A stretch of 64,000 nucleotides of DNA from Oscillospiraceae bacterium. Lineage in GTDB: Bacteria > Bacillota > Clostridia > Oscillospirales > CAG-382. The translations under genes were made by a program, and so were the position numbers. Shown here piece by piece: positions 52,267 to 62,028 of this stretch. Location of the stretch: assembly GCA_015064485.1 (NCBI GenBank), contig SVSD01000005.1, positions 52,607 through 116,606 of the forward strand, written 5' to 3'. Each line of letters begins with the position of its first letter. Position 1 is the stretch's first letter. A model generated the notes under the pieces. It was not told where the DNA came from and did not search any database. It worked only from the letters and a program-made list of their open reading frames with translations.

Positions 52267-53337
52267 ATGGCAGACAAAAAATTTAGAAGAATAGGTGTGT
52301 TGACATCCGGCGGCGATGCTCCCGGTATGAACGCTGCTGTAAGAAGCGTAGTAAGAACCGCCGCACAGAACGGTCTTGAAATTATGGGCGTTTTCGGCGG
52401 TTACAGAGGCCTTGTTGACAACGATATGAAGCTCCTCGGCTCAAGAGATGTTTCCAATATAATAAGTATGGGCGGTACTATGCTCTTTACAGACCGCTGC
52501 GATGAATTCAAAGAAGAAGCCGGACTTCAGAAAGCAATGAAAACTTGTCAGGAAAATAAAATCGACGGACTTGTATGCATCGGCGGCGACGGAACTTTCA
52601 GAGGAGCCCAGGATCTTACAAGAAGAGGTATCCCCTGCATCGCTATCCCCGGTACTATTGACAACGATATTTCAGCAACAGATTATACTATCGGTTATGA
52701 TACAGCTATGAATACAGTAGTTGATCTCGTTGACAAGCTCCGCGACACCTGCGAATCACACGCAAGATGTAATGTTGTTGAAGTTATGGGCAGAAATGCC
52801 GGTTACATTGCTATAAACACAGGTATTGCTACCGGTGCTGTCGGCATTGCTATCGAAGAATTCCCCTTTGATGCTGACGGAATGATCGAAAAGATGAAGG
52901 AACTCAAGAAGGCTAAAAAGAGAAACTTTATCGTAATCGTATCCGAAGCATTCGGCGCTGAATTTTCCGAAAATCTTGCAAAGAGAATCGACGAAGAAAC
53001 AGGTATTGAAACTAAATTTGCCCGCCTTGCTCATGTTCAGAGAGGCGGAAGACCTACTCTTCGCGACAGAGAACTCGCAAGTCTTATGGGCTATAAAGCT
53101 GTTGAACTTCTTCTCGAAGGTAAATCAAATCTTATAGTTAATATACGCAACGAAGTTATCGGATGCGAAGATATTGAATATGCTCTTTGCTATGACAAGC
53201 TTTGCAAGGGCAAAATCAAGGTTGAAGATATCAAAGGCTTTACAGACGAACAGATCGCAAAAATGGTTGCGGATGCCGAAATCAGACGACAGAGAATGCT
53301 ATCGTCTTATGAAATTGCGTCTAAAATTTCAATATAA
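52267..53337 (+). CDS. pfkA: 6-phosphofructokinase (ATP-type)
   Basis: 356 aa. 'IGVLTSGGDAPGMNAAVRSVVRTA', 'CIGGDGTFRGAQDL' and 'AIPGTIDNDISATDYTIGYDTAMN'. GGDG and PGTIDND (not GGDD and PKTIDND) predict ATP use, not pyrophosphate. 'LGHVQRGG'-like 'LAHVQRGGRPTLRDR' and 'EVMGRNAGYIA' are canonical. Key committed step of glycolysis; lies just before the glycogen operon. A pyruvate kinase gene is not adjacent. Confidence 0.96.
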   Translation: MADKKFRRIGVLTSGGDAPGMNAAVRSVVRTAAQNGLEIMGVFGGYRGLVDNDMKLLGSRDVSNIISMGGTMLFTDRCDEFKEEAGLQKAMKTCQENKIDGLVCIGGDGTFRGAQDLTRRGIPCIAIPGTIDNDISATDYTIGYDTAMNTVVDLVDKLRDTCESHARCNVVEVMGRNAGYIAINTGIATGAVGIAIEEFPFDADGMIEKMKELKKAKKRNFIVIVSEAFGAEFSENLAKRIDEETGIETKFARLAHVQRGGRPTLRDRELASLMGYKAVELLLEGKSNLIVNIRNEVIGCEDIEYALCYDKLCKGKIKVEDIKGFTDEQIAKMVADAEIRRQRMLSSYEIASKISI

Positions 53338-53342
53338 CCAGG

Positions 53343-53383
53343 TAGAAGTGCAGCATCTCTGATGTTGCACTTCTGATTTTTTT
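53343..53383 (+). terminator. Rho-independent terminator
   Basis: Stem AGAAGTGCA / TGCACTTCT with T7 after pfkA. Confidence 0.92.
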
Positions 53384-53519
53384 ACATTTATAAAAACATT
53401 TCAATGAAATTTCGGCATAATACAGATAGATTTTGAGTAAAAATACATATAAGATACTTATTTATGCCCCCAAATAGTCATAATTTGGTAAAAAAATGTA
53501 AACTTATTATCAAAATCTA

Positions 53520-53548
53520 TTGCTTTTTTGCTAAAAAAGTGGTACAAT
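53520..53548 (+). promoter_or_regulatory. Promoter of the glycogen operon
   Basis: TTGCTT at 53520-53525, 17-nt spacer, TACAAT at 53543-53548. No other regulatory site is recognised in 53384-53593. Confidence 0.72.
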
Positions 53549-53593
53549 TGATATATCATATTTGTATAATATATCGAAAAGTGGTGAAAAAAA

Positions 53594-55696
53594 GTGAATA
53601 TTATCGAAAACAATGAGATGGCAGCATATTTTTTCCACCAAGGAACAAATTATTATGCATACCGTTATCTCGGTTTTCATATTTTATCCTGTACCGACAG
53701 TTCGACCGTTGCCGCTTTCCGTGTCTGGGCGCCTAACGCCAAAAAAGTTTACCTTATCGGTGATTTTAACGGTTGGGACAACTCCCTTCCGATGGGAAAA
53801 GTAACCGACGGAGGTGTTTATGAGATTCTCCTTCCCTCAAGCACCGTTTCCGACGGGGATAATTATAAATTCAGAATAATAACTTCCGACGGCAGAACGC
53901 TGGACAAGGCTGATCCGTATGCTTTTTATACAGAAAAGCCTCCTCGTACCGCCTCAAGAATCGATCTTTCCAAACCTTTTTCCTGGTCAGATTACGGATA
54001 TCTTAAGAATCGAGAAAAAACAGTTTGCCGTCCCGGCTACTCTATACCGATGAACATTTATGAAATTCATCTTTCTTCGTGGAAGAGGCGCGATGACGGA
54101 ACAGAACTGACTTATTCGGAAATTTCAGATGAGCTGATACCTTATGTTAAGCAAATGGGTTATACCCATGTGGAATTTATGCCTGTTATGGAGCACCCGA
54201 ATAACGATTCATGGGGATATCAGATTACAGGGTACTACGCCCCGACTTCCCGACTCGGAAGACCTAACGATTTAAAAAAGCTTATAAACGATCTTCACAA
54301 TGCCGGAATCGGTGTAATCCTCGATTGGGTTCCCGCCCGCTTCCCTACAGATGCACACGGGCTTTATGAGTTTGACGGCAAACCGCTGTATGAATTTCAG
54401 GGAACTGACAGAATGGAGCATACCGGCTGGGGTACAAAAAAATTTGATATAACACGAAACGAGGTCAACTGTTTCCTTGTTTCAAACGCTTCCTACTGGA
54501 TCGAAGAATTTCATGCAGACGGATTGAGAGTCGATGCTGTAGCTTCAATGCTTTACATTGATTATGATAAGTCCGGCGAACGGAATCCGGATACACATTA
54601 CGGAAACCAATCGCTTGAAGCTATACAATTCTTTAAAAAGCTGAACGGCCATATTACAGCGGTTCACCCTGATGTTTTAATGATAGCAGAAGAAACATCC
54701 TCCTGCGAAAATGTTACAAAACCCGTATCCGAAGATGGTCTGGGTTTCAATTACAAATGGAACACAGGCTGGGCGAATGATACTTTGAGTTTTGCCGTAA
54801 CCGAATTCGATTACCGTCACGATATGCACAGCAAAACAAATTTTTCAATTATGTACGCATATTCGGAAAATTATATTTTGCCGATATCACATGCGGAAGT
54901 TGTTAACGGCAAAAAATCGATGCTTGACAAGATGCCCGGTGATTACTGGAGAAAGTTTGCAGGCTCAAGACTCTTCCTATCATATATGATGCTCCACCCC
55001 GGAAAAAAGCTCTCATTTATGGGCACTGAAATCGGACAGTTTGCCGAATGGAACTGTGAAAAAAGTATTGAATGGTTTTTGCTTGGATATGAAATGCACA
55101 AAAAGCACCAGCTTTTTGTAAGAGATTTAAACGAATTCTATCTTTCTCATTCTCAGCTTTGGCGCAACGATCACACCTGGGACGGTTTCAGATGGTTAAG
55201 ACCTGATGATTGTGACAATTCGGTTTCGTCGTTTATGAGAGTTGATAAAAACCTTTCCAACGGAAATGAGCTGCTCATAGTTATAAATTACAATTACAGG
55301 GCAAGAGAAGATTTCATAATCGATGTTCCCGCCAAAGGAAAATATAAGGAGATTTTTTCCAGCGACGATCCCAAATACGGCGGTGCCGGCTGGACAAACC
55401 CGCAACCCATCGAATCCTTTTTGGGAGAATACGGGAATTACCTTCTTAGTATCAAGCTTCCTCCGATCGGGGTATGCGTTTTTGAACGGTTAAATGACGA
55501 TCAATTCTCTACAGCAACTGACAGCACAGATAATAAACCCGAAAAAGTATCGGACAAAAAATCTTCCGATAAAAAAGAAACCAAAAAGAAAACAACAAAA
55601 AAGACAGCAAAAAAACCCAAAGAAGACAAGGCAAAAATTAAATCCAGCATAAAAAAACAAAATGAAATAAACAAGGGGGCAAAATCAAGTGTTTAA
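53594..55696 (+). CDS. glgB: 1,4-alpha-glucan branching enzyme homologue
   Basis: 700 aa, GTG start. N-terminal CBM48 ('[22 protein letters not shown]'), GH13 barrel: '[34 protein letters not shown]', '[17 protein letters not shown]', '[15 protein letters not shown]' (nucleophile Asp), 'LMIAEETSS' (acid/base Glu). Usual 'SHDEVVHGKKS' reads '[11 protein letters not shown]', and usual 'DWVP.HFP' reads 'DWVPARFP', so the third catalytic Asp and a conserved His are replaced. The tail (about 640-700) is Lys/Ser/Asp-rich. Role: adding alpha-1,6 branches to glycogen, if active. Overlaps glgC by 8 bp. Confidence 0.9.
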   Translation: MNIIENNEMAAYFFHQGTNYYAYRYLGFHILSCTDSSTVAAFRVWAPNAKKVYLIGDFNGWDNSLPMGKVTDGGVYEILLPSSTVSDGDNYKFRIITSDGRTLDKADPYAFYTEKPPRTASRIDLSKPFSWSDYGYLKNREKTVCRPGYSIPMNIYEIHLSSWKRRDDGTELTYSEISDELIPYVKQMGYTHVEFMPVMEHPNNDSWGYQITGYYAPTSRLGRPNDLKKLINDLHNAGIGVILDWVPARFPTDAHGLYEFDGKPLYEFQGTDRMEHTGWGTKKFDITRNEVNCFLVSNASYWIEEFHADGLRVDAVASMLYIDYDKSGERNPDTHYGNQSLEAIQFFKKLNGHITAVHPDVLMIAEETSSCENVTKPVSEDGLGFNYKWNTGWANDTLSFAVTEFDYRHDMHSKTNFSIMYAYSENYILPISHAEVVNGKKSMLDKMPGDYWRKFAGSRLFLSYMMLHPGKKLSFMGTEIGQFAEWNCEKSIEWFLLGYEMHKKHQLFVRDLNEFYLSHSQLWRNDHTWDGFRWLRPDDCDNSVSSFMRVDKNLSNGNELLIVINYNYRAREDFIIDVPAKGKYKEIFSSDDPKYGGAGWTNPQPIESFLGEYGNYLLSIKLPPIGVCVFERLNDDQFSTATDSTDNKPEKVSDKKSSDKKETKKKTTKKTAKKPKEDKAKIKSSIKKQNEINKGAKSSV

Positions 55697-56909
55697 AAAG
55701 AAAGAATGCGTTGCAATGCTTCTCGCCGGCGGCCAGGGAAGCAGACTTTATGCGCTTACCGAAAAGACAGCAAAGCCTGCGGTAAGTTTCGGAGGAAAGT
55801 ACAGAATCATCGACTTCCCTTTATCTAACTGTGTTAATTCAGGTATTGATACAGTAGGCGTACTTACCCAGTATCAGCCGCTTGTTCTCAACGAATATAT
55901 CGGCAACGGTCAGCCTTGGGATCTTGACAGAACCTACGGCGGCGTAAAGATCCTCCCGCCTTATCAGGGAATGAAGAAAGCCGACTGGTACAGCGGAACA
56001 GCAAATGCTATTTATCAGAATCTTACCTTCATAAAGAGATACAACCCTGATTATGTTCTCATTCTTTCGGGTGACCACATTTATCAGATGCAGTATGACG
56101 CAATGCTTGAATACCACAAGCAGATGGGTGCGGATTGTACTATTGCAGTTATTGATGTCCCGATCGAAGAAGCTTCAAGATTCGGTATTATGAGTGCTGA
56201 TGAAAACGGCAAAGTATTTAAATTCTCCGAAAAGCCTAAAAACCCCGACAGCACACTTGCTTCTATGGGTATATATATCTTCAACGCAGACAAGCTTGAA
56301 AAGTATCTTGAAGCAGATGAACTCGATCCCGCATCGTCAAAAGACTTCGGCAAGAACATTATCCCCAATATGCTTGCCGCAGGCGAAAAGATGTATGCAT
56401 ACCCCTTTGAAGGCTATTGGAAGGATGTCGGAACAATCGACAGTCTCTGGGAAGCCAATATGGATCTTCTCGGTGACAAGCCTACTCTTACAATTCCCAA
56501 AAACGGACGCAGAGTATTTTCAAGAACAGAAGCTTCCGCTCCTCAATTTATCGGAGCAGATGCTGAAATTACAAATTCTCTCATCACAGAAGGATGTGAG
56601 ATCAACGGTACTGTTATAAACTCTGTTCTTTTCAACGGTGTAAAGGTTGAAAAGGGCGCTGTTGTAAAAGATTCGGTTGTAATGAACGGTGTTATTATTA
56701 AAAAGAATGCAAAAGTTGATTATGCAATCCTTGACTCGGATGTTACAATCGGCGAAGGCACAACAGTCGGAAAAGACAAAGAGGCTTCAAAGGGTATCAC
56801 AGTTATCGGCGCAGGTCTTGATATTGCAAATAATATTACTGTCGAAGACGGCGCTATGGTAAACGATTCTTATTACAACGAAAATCTCAAGGGAGGCGAT
56901 AACAAATGA
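55689..56909 (+). CDS. glgC: Glucose-1-phosphate adenylyltransferase
   Basis: 406 aa. '[44 protein letters not shown]', '[10 protein letters not shown]', '[16 protein letters not shown]', 'FSEKPKNP', '[15 protein letters not shown]' and a left-handed beta-helix C-terminus. Makes ADP-glucose, the donor for GlgA. GTG start overlapping glgB; overlaps glgD by 4 bp. Confidence 0.97.
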   Translation: MFKKKECVAMLLAGGQGSRLYALTEKTAKPAVSFGGKYRIIDFPLSNCVNSGIDTVGVLTQYQPLVLNEYIGNGQPWDLDRTYGGVKILPPYQGMKKADWYSGTANAIYQNLTFIKRYNPDYVLILSGDHIYQMQYDAMLEYHKQMGADCTIAVIDVPIEEASRFGIMSADENGKVFKFSEKPKNPDSTLASMGIYIFNADKLEKYLEADELDPASSKDFGKNIIPNMLAAGEKMYAYPFEGYWKDVGTIDSLWEANMDLLGDKPTLTIPKNGRRVFSRTEASAPQFIGADAEITNSLITEGCEINGTVINSVLFNGVKVEKGAVVKDSVVMNGVIIKKNAKVDYAILDSDVTIGEGTTVGKDKEASKGITVIGAGLDIANNITVEDGAMVNDSYYNENLKGGDNK

Positions 56910-58036
56910 CAGCATTCGGACTCATTTTTTCGAATATTCATGATAAAAGCATACCGGAACTTACACGCCGCAGAACAATGGCGTCTATCCCCTTCGGATG
57001 CCGTTATCGTCTTATAGATTTCGCTCTTTCCAATATGGTAAACGCCGAAATCAGCAAAGTCGGAGTTATTGTACACGACAATTACCAGTCTCTTCTTGAC
57101 CATCTCGGAAACGGTAAAGACTGGGATCTTGCCCGCCGTTCGGGTGGTATCAAGATTCTTCCTCCTTTCATAACAGCTTACGACGGCGGTGAAGCTTCAA
57201 AGCTTTATGCAACAAGACTTCAGGCACTTATGGGTGTTATGAGCTTTATCGAGCACGCAACCGAAGATTATGTTGTTCTTTCAGATTGCGACTCTATCTG
57301 CAATCTTGATATGTCCGACCTTCTTTTGAAACACGCAGAATCGGGTGCCGATATTACTTTCGTAACAAAGAAAGAATATCTCACAGAAGAAAAAGCTCAG
57401 ACCCGCAAATTCTTTGAATCAAAAGACGGCAGAATAACAAGAGTATACAACGAACCCAAAAGAATTTCCGGAGAATTTGATGTATGTCTCAACATAATGG
57501 TTATGAAGACATCTCTCCTCTACAATCTTCTCGTTGATGCTATGGCAAAAGGCTACAAGAGCTTTACATCTGACATAATTGCAAACAACATTGAAACAAT
57601 GAATTTCGGTACATATGAATTCAACGGTTTTTATGCAACCGTCGGTTCAATGGAAGAATATTTCGAATGCAATATGAAGCTTCTTGACAGCGATGTAAGA
57701 AAAGCTTTATTCGACATTCCCGAAAGAGCGATTTATACTAAAGTAAGAAATTCACCTCCCACAAAATATTCTACAGGTGCAACTATCAAGAATTCACTTA
57801 TAGCCGACGGCTGTGAAATCGAAGGTACCGTTGAAAACTGTATTATTTTCAGAGGAACAAAAATAAGCAAAAACTCTGTTGTTAAAAACTGTATTCTTAT
57901 GCAGGATACTTATGTTGGCGCAAATGTTCGCCTCAACTGTGTTATAGCAGACAAGAATGTTGTTATAAAGGACGACAGAGAGCTTTCGGGACATCCCACA
58001 ATCCCGTTCTATTTAAATAAAGGAGTTACAATCTGA
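56906..58036 (+). CDS. glgD: GlgD, regulatory partner of GlgC
   Basis: 376 aa. Same fold as GlgC but with '[46 protein letters not shown]' where the substrate loop of GlgC should be, and '[18 protein letters not shown]' replacing SGDH. In Firmicutes GlgD forms an active complex with GlgC. This predicts a GlgCD heteromer. Overlaps glgC by 4 and glgA by 1 bp. Confidence 0.96.
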   Translation: MTAFGLIFSNIHDKSIPELTRRRTMASIPFGCRYRLIDFALSNMVNAEISKVGVIVHDNYQSLLDHLGNGKDWDLARRSGGIKILPPFITAYDGGEASKLYATRLQALMGVMSFIEHATEDYVVLSDCDSICNLDMSDLLLKHAESGADITFVTKKEYLTEEKAQTRKFFESKDGRITRVYNEPKRISGEFDVCLNIMVMKTSLLYNLLVDAMAKGYKSFTSDIIANNIETMNFGTYEFNGFYATVGSMEEYFECNMKLLDSDVRKALFDIPERAIYTKVRNSPPTKYSTGATIKNSLIADGCEIEGTVENCIIFRGTKISKNSVVKNCILMQDTYVGANVRLNCVIADKNVVIKDDRELSGHPTIPFYLNKGVTI

Positions 58037-59475
58037 TGAAACTTTTACTTGTAGGCTCAGAAGTTATGCCTTTTGCGGCAACCGGCGGTCTTGGCGATGT
58101 TCTCGGATCCCTCCCCGCAGCTTTAAAAACAACTTCTCCTGATGACGACATCAGACTTGTAATGCCGCTTTACAGCACAGTTTCGAAAGAATACCGCGAA
58201 AAAATGACTTTTATCAAGTCGTTTGAAGTAGAACTTGGCTGGAGAAGAATATATTGCGGAGTATATTCGCTTGAAAAAGACGGCGTTACCTATTATTTTC
58301 TCGATAACGAATATTACTTCAAGCGCGATGCTCTTTACGGAAGCTTTGACGACGGAGAAAGATATGCGTTCTTCTGTGCAGCTTCCCTGCGTATGATGTA
58401 TGAAGTGGATTTTTATCCCGACATTCTCCATGCACACGACTGGCAGAGCGCACTTGCAGTTGTTTATCTCAACCTCAAGTATCGCGGTATAAAGGAATAC
58501 CAGAACATCAAAACTGTCTTTACAATTCACAATATTCAGTATCAGGGTCAGTACGATATGTCGTTACTTACCGACATTTTCGGAATAAATTCCTGCGATA
58601 CAGGTTATCTTGAATACGAAGGCTGCATAAACCTTATGAAGGGCGCAATTCATTTTGCGGATTATGTAACCACAGTATCTCCTACATATGCAAACGAAAT
58701 TATGACTCCTGCATATGCTCACGGCCTTGACCATATGCTTCGCTGCTATCAGGGCAAGGTTCGCGGTATCCTCAACGGAATCGATTACGATTACTACAAT
58801 CCCAAGGAAGATAAGGATATCGTATCTAATTATACATGGCGTTCTTACGGCAAAAAGGCGGCAAACAAAACCGCTTTACAGGAATACTGCAACCTTCCCG
58901 TAAGAGAAGATGTACCTGTATATGCAATAATCTCAAGACTTGCTTCACACAAAGGTCTTGACCTTATTAAACACATTATGGAAGACTTTATTGCCAAAAA
59001 TGATGTTCAGCTCGTAATCCTCGGTAAAGGCGAATACGACTATGAATGTTATTTCAACTATCTTGCTTCCAAATACAAAGACAAAGTTTCTGCTCTTTTG
59101 GTATACGACAGATCTCTTTCAAAGCGCATTTATGCAGCAGCTGATGTCTTCCTTATGCCTTCAAAGAGCGAACCCTGCGGTCTTTCTCAGATGATAGCCT
59201 CCCGTTACGGCGCAGTACCGGTTACAAGAGAAACCGGCGGCCTTTACGATTCAATTAAGGGCTATTATATCGACGAAAAAGGCAAAGTCTGCGGAAACGG
59301 CTTTACATTTGCAAATTATGATGCATATGAGCTTTCCGACAGAATGTATGCTGCTCTTGAACTTTACCGTGATAAAGAGGCTTGGCAGAATCTCGCATGC
59401 AAGGTTATGCGCGAAGACTTCTCATGGGAAAGATCAGCAAAAACCTATCTTGAAATGTACTCGACTCTCGTTTGA
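58036..59475 (+). CDS. glgA: Glycogen synthase (GT5)
   Basis: 479 aa. N-terminal GT5 domain: 'LLLVGSEVMPFAATGGLGDVLGSLPAAL', where the usual KTGGL Lys is Ala, 'ILHAHDWQSALAVVYL', 'TIHNIQYQGQY', 'GILNGIDYDYYNP'; C-terminal GT-B domain with 'SRLASHKGLDLIKHIM', 'LPSKSEPCGLSQMIASRYGAVPVTRETGGLYDSI' (motif seen here as FLMPSKSEPCGL). Extends alpha-1,4-glucan from ADP-glucose. The Ala in place of Lys may be a clade feature. Confidence 0.96.
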   Translation: MKLLLVGSEVMPFAATGGLGDVLGSLPAALKTTSPDDDIRLVMPLYSTVSKEYREKMTFIKSFEVELGWRRIYCGVYSLEKDGVTYYFLDNEYYFKRDALYGSFDDGERYAFFCAASLRMMYEVDFYPDILHAHDWQSALAVVYLNLKYRGIKEYQNIKTVFTIHNIQYQGQYDMSLLTDIFGINSCDTGYLEYEGCINLMKGAIHFADYVTTVSPTYANEIMTPAYAHGLDHMLRCYQGKVRGILNGIDYDYYNPKEDKDIVSNYTWRSYGKKAANKTALQEYCNLPVREDVPVYAIISRLASHKGLDLIKHIMEDFIAKNDVQLVILGKGEYDYECYFNYLASKYKDKVSALLVYDRSLSKRIYAAADVFLMPSKSEPCGLSQMIASRYGAVPVTRETGGLYDSIKGYYIDEKGKVCGNGFTFANYDAYELSDRMYAALELYRDKEAWQNLACKVMREDFSWERSAKTYLEMYSTLV

Positions 59476-59528
59476 GAATCGTTTATATCTAATATTTTAT
59501 TCTAGCAATACCGGAAAGGAATCTCACA

Positions 59529-61955
59529 TTGAATTACACTAACGAAGAAATCAAAGAAATGCTGTGTGGCAAATTGTCACGCTATTTCGGAACAACACCT
59601 CAGGATGCTTCCCCCGAACAGATCTATAAGGCAACAGCCGTATCGGTGAAAGACATACTCGCAAACAAACGCAACATCTACAAAAAGGATGTAAACAAGC
59701 AAGGCGGAAAGCGCATTTATTATATGTGCATGGAATTTCTTTTGGGCAGAAGCCTTAAGATCAACCTTTTCAACCTTGGCCTTACAGAAGCTTTTGATAC
59801 CGCTCTTAAAGAACTCGGTTTTTCTCTCGAGCAGCTTTATGAACTCGAACCCGACGCAGGTCTCGGTAACGGCGGTCTCGGAAGACTTGCCGCTTGTTTT
59901 ATGGACTCTTTGTCCTCTCTTGATTACCCCGCAACAGGCTTTTCTATCTGTTATGAATACGGTCTTTTCAAGCAGAAGATCGTTGACGGTACTCAGGTTG
60001 AACTTCCCGACATATGGCTTCCCGGCGGCGAAAGCTGGCTCATTCCCAGAACCGACCGTATTTTCAAAGTTAAATTCGGCGGTCATGTAAAAGAACAATG
60101 GAATGACGGCAGACTCGAAGCAATCTATGAAAACTATGAGGAAGTTGAAGCTGTCCCCTATGATATGATGATATCCGGCTACAAGTCCGACGCTGTTTCT
60201 CAATTAAGACTTTGGAAAGCCCGCGATATAGTAAACTTTAATATGAAATTGTTTACACAGGGACAGTATACTCAGGCTCTTGAGGAAAGCACAAAGGCAG
60301 AAGTTATTTCAAAAGTGCTCTACCCTTCCGATAATCACAACGAAGGTAAGCTTTTGCGTCTTACACAGCAGTATTTCCTCGTTTCTGCATCTTGTCAGAG
60401 TATCATCCGCGACCATATGGCAGTTTACGGAACACTTGCAAACTTTCCCGACAAGGTTGCAATTCATATTAACGACACTCATCCCGCGCTTTGTATCCCC
60501 GAACTTATGAGAATATTCATCGACGAATATTTTATGGATTGGGACAGCGCATGGGATCTTGTAACACGCACAGTTTCTTATACAAACCATACAGTTATGC
60601 CCGAAGCTCTTGAATGCTGGAACGAAGACCTCTTCCGCTTGAAGCTTCCCAGAATCTACTCTATCGTAAGAGAGATCAACGAAAGATTCTGCAGCGATGC
60701 ATGGAAGACATTCCCCGGAGCTTGGGATAAGATCTCTTCCCTTGCAATTATCGCAAAATCTCAGGTTCGTATGGCAAACTTGAGCGTTGTCGGCTCAAAT
60801 TCCGTAAACGGCGTATCGAAGCTTCACTCAGACATTTTGAAGGCATCCACATTTAAGGATTTCTATAAGATGTATCCTTTGAAGTTCCGCAATGTTACAA
60901 ACGGTATTGCTCACAGAAGATGGCTCAACGCTTCTAATCCGAAGCTTGCATCCCTTCTTGACGACTGCATCGGCACAGGTTATCACAAGAACCCCGAAAA
61001 GCTTGCCGACTTCAAGAAGTTTGAAAACGACGAATCGGTGCTTGCACGACTCGCTGAGATCAAATACGAAAACAAAGTTGCTTTTGCAAACAAGGTTAAG
61101 GATAAAACAGGCATAGCCCTTGATCCTAATTCTGTATTTGATGTTCAGATCAAGCGACTTCATGAGTATAAGCGTCAGCTCCTTAACGCGCTCAATATCA
61201 TAAGCGTATATAATATGCTTAAGGAAAATCCGAACGCTAAAATTACTCCTCAGACATATATCTTCGGAGCAAAGGCTGCTCCCGGTTATTATATGGCAAA
61301 GCAGATAATTAAACTTATCTACTTTATTTCCAAGGATATCGAAAGCAATCCCAAAATGCGCAAAAAGCTTCGTGTAATCTTCCTTGAAGATTACAATGTA
61401 AGTATGGCAGAATCACTTGTTCCTGCAGCTGAAATTTCTGAACAGATCTCTCTTGCAGGTAAGGAAGCAAGCGGTACCGGATGTATGAAGCTTATGATGA
61501 ACGGTGCTCTTACAATCGGCACACTTGACGGCGCAAATGTTGAAATGCTCGCAGCTGCAGGCAAGGAAAATATGTTTATTTTCGGTCTTACAGCAGACGA
61601 AGTTGAAAAGCAGTGGCTCTCCGGATACAATTCCGCTCTCTTCTGCGTAAACAACAAGCGTCTTAACGATGCTATAAACGCATTGCATAACGGTTTTGCA
61701 GGTCAGAATTTTGCCGATATCGCAAATTATCTTCTCGCAGGACACGGCATTGCAGACCCGTATATGTGCCTTGCTGATTTTGATTCTTATACAAAGGTAC
61801 ATGACAGCCTTATTGATGCTTACAGCGATAAAACCCGTTGGAACAAGATGTCGCTTAATAATATTGCATCCTCCGGTTTCTTTGCTGCAGACCGCAGTAT
61901 AGAAGATTATGCAAGAGATATCTGGCATCTCAATAAGATCAATGTCAAAAGATAA
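59529..61955 (+). CDS. glgP: Glycogen phosphorylase (GT35)
   Basis: 808 aa, TTG start with AAAGGAA at 8 nt. 'EFLLGRSLKINLFNLG', 'PDAGLGNGGLGRLAACFMDSLSSLDYPATGFSICYEYGLF', 'DTHPALCIPELMR', and the PLP-binding Lys in 'EASGTGCMKLMMNGALTIGTLDGANVEM'. Releases glucose-1-phosphate from glycogen with phosphate. 53 bp after glgA; likely part of the operon, with no strong terminator between them. Confidence 0.97.
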   Translation: MNYTNEEIKEMLCGKLSRYFGTTPQDASPEQIYKATAVSVKDILANKRNIYKKDVNKQGGKRIYYMCMEFLLGRSLKINLFNLGLTEAFDTALKELGFSLEQLYELEPDAGLGNGGLGRLAACFMDSLSSLDYPATGFSICYEYGLFKQKIVDGTQVELPDIWLPGGESWLIPRTDRIFKVKFGGHVKEQWNDGRLEAIYENYEEVEAVPYDMMISGYKSDAVSQLRLWKARDIVNFNMKLFTQGQYTQALEESTKAEVISKVLYPSDNHNEGKLLRLTQQYFLVSASCQSIIRDHMAVYGTLANFPDKVAIHINDTHPALCIPELMRIFIDEYFMDWDSAWDLVTRTVSYTNHTVMPEALECWNEDLFRLKLPRIYSIVREINERFCSDAWKTFPGAWDKISSLAIIAKSQVRMANLSVVGSNSVNGVSKLHSDILKASTFKDFYKMYPLKFRNVTNGIAHRRWLNASNPKLASLLDDCIGTGYHKNPEKLADFKKFENDESVLARLAEIKYENKVAFANKVKDKTGIALDPNSVFDVQIKRLHEYKRQLLNALNIISVYNMLKENPNAKITPQTYIFGAKAAPGYYMAKQIIKLIYFISKDIESNPKMRKKLRVIFLEDYNVSMAESLVPAAEISEQISLAGKEASGTGCMKLMMNGALTIGTLDGANVEMLAAAGKENMFIFGLTADEVEKQWLSGYNSALFCVNNKRLNDAINALHNGFAGQNFADIANYLLAGHGIADPYMCLADFDSYTKVHDSLIDAYSDKTRWNKMSLNNIASSGFFAADRSIEDYARDIWHLNKINVKR

Positions 61956-61971
61956 CAAATAATCAAATTTC

Positions 61972-62005
61972 ATCGGCTGCCGCCGCGCAAGCAGTGACAG
62001 CCGAT
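61972..62005 (+). other. Hairpin between glgP and the amylase gene
   Basis: Arms ATCGGCTG / CAGCCGAT without a T run, so transcript stabilisation or processing is likelier than termination. Confidence 0.45.
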
Positions 62006-62028
62006 AATCTTTATCACGGAGATTATAT

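Noticed and set aside
56906..58036. GlgD as a broken GlgC
   Set aside because: Loss of the catalytic motif is the normal state of GlgD, a known partner of GlgC in Firmicutes.
59577..60203. A 208-codon minus-strand frame
   Set aside because: Antisense to the well-conserved glycogen phosphorylase gene.
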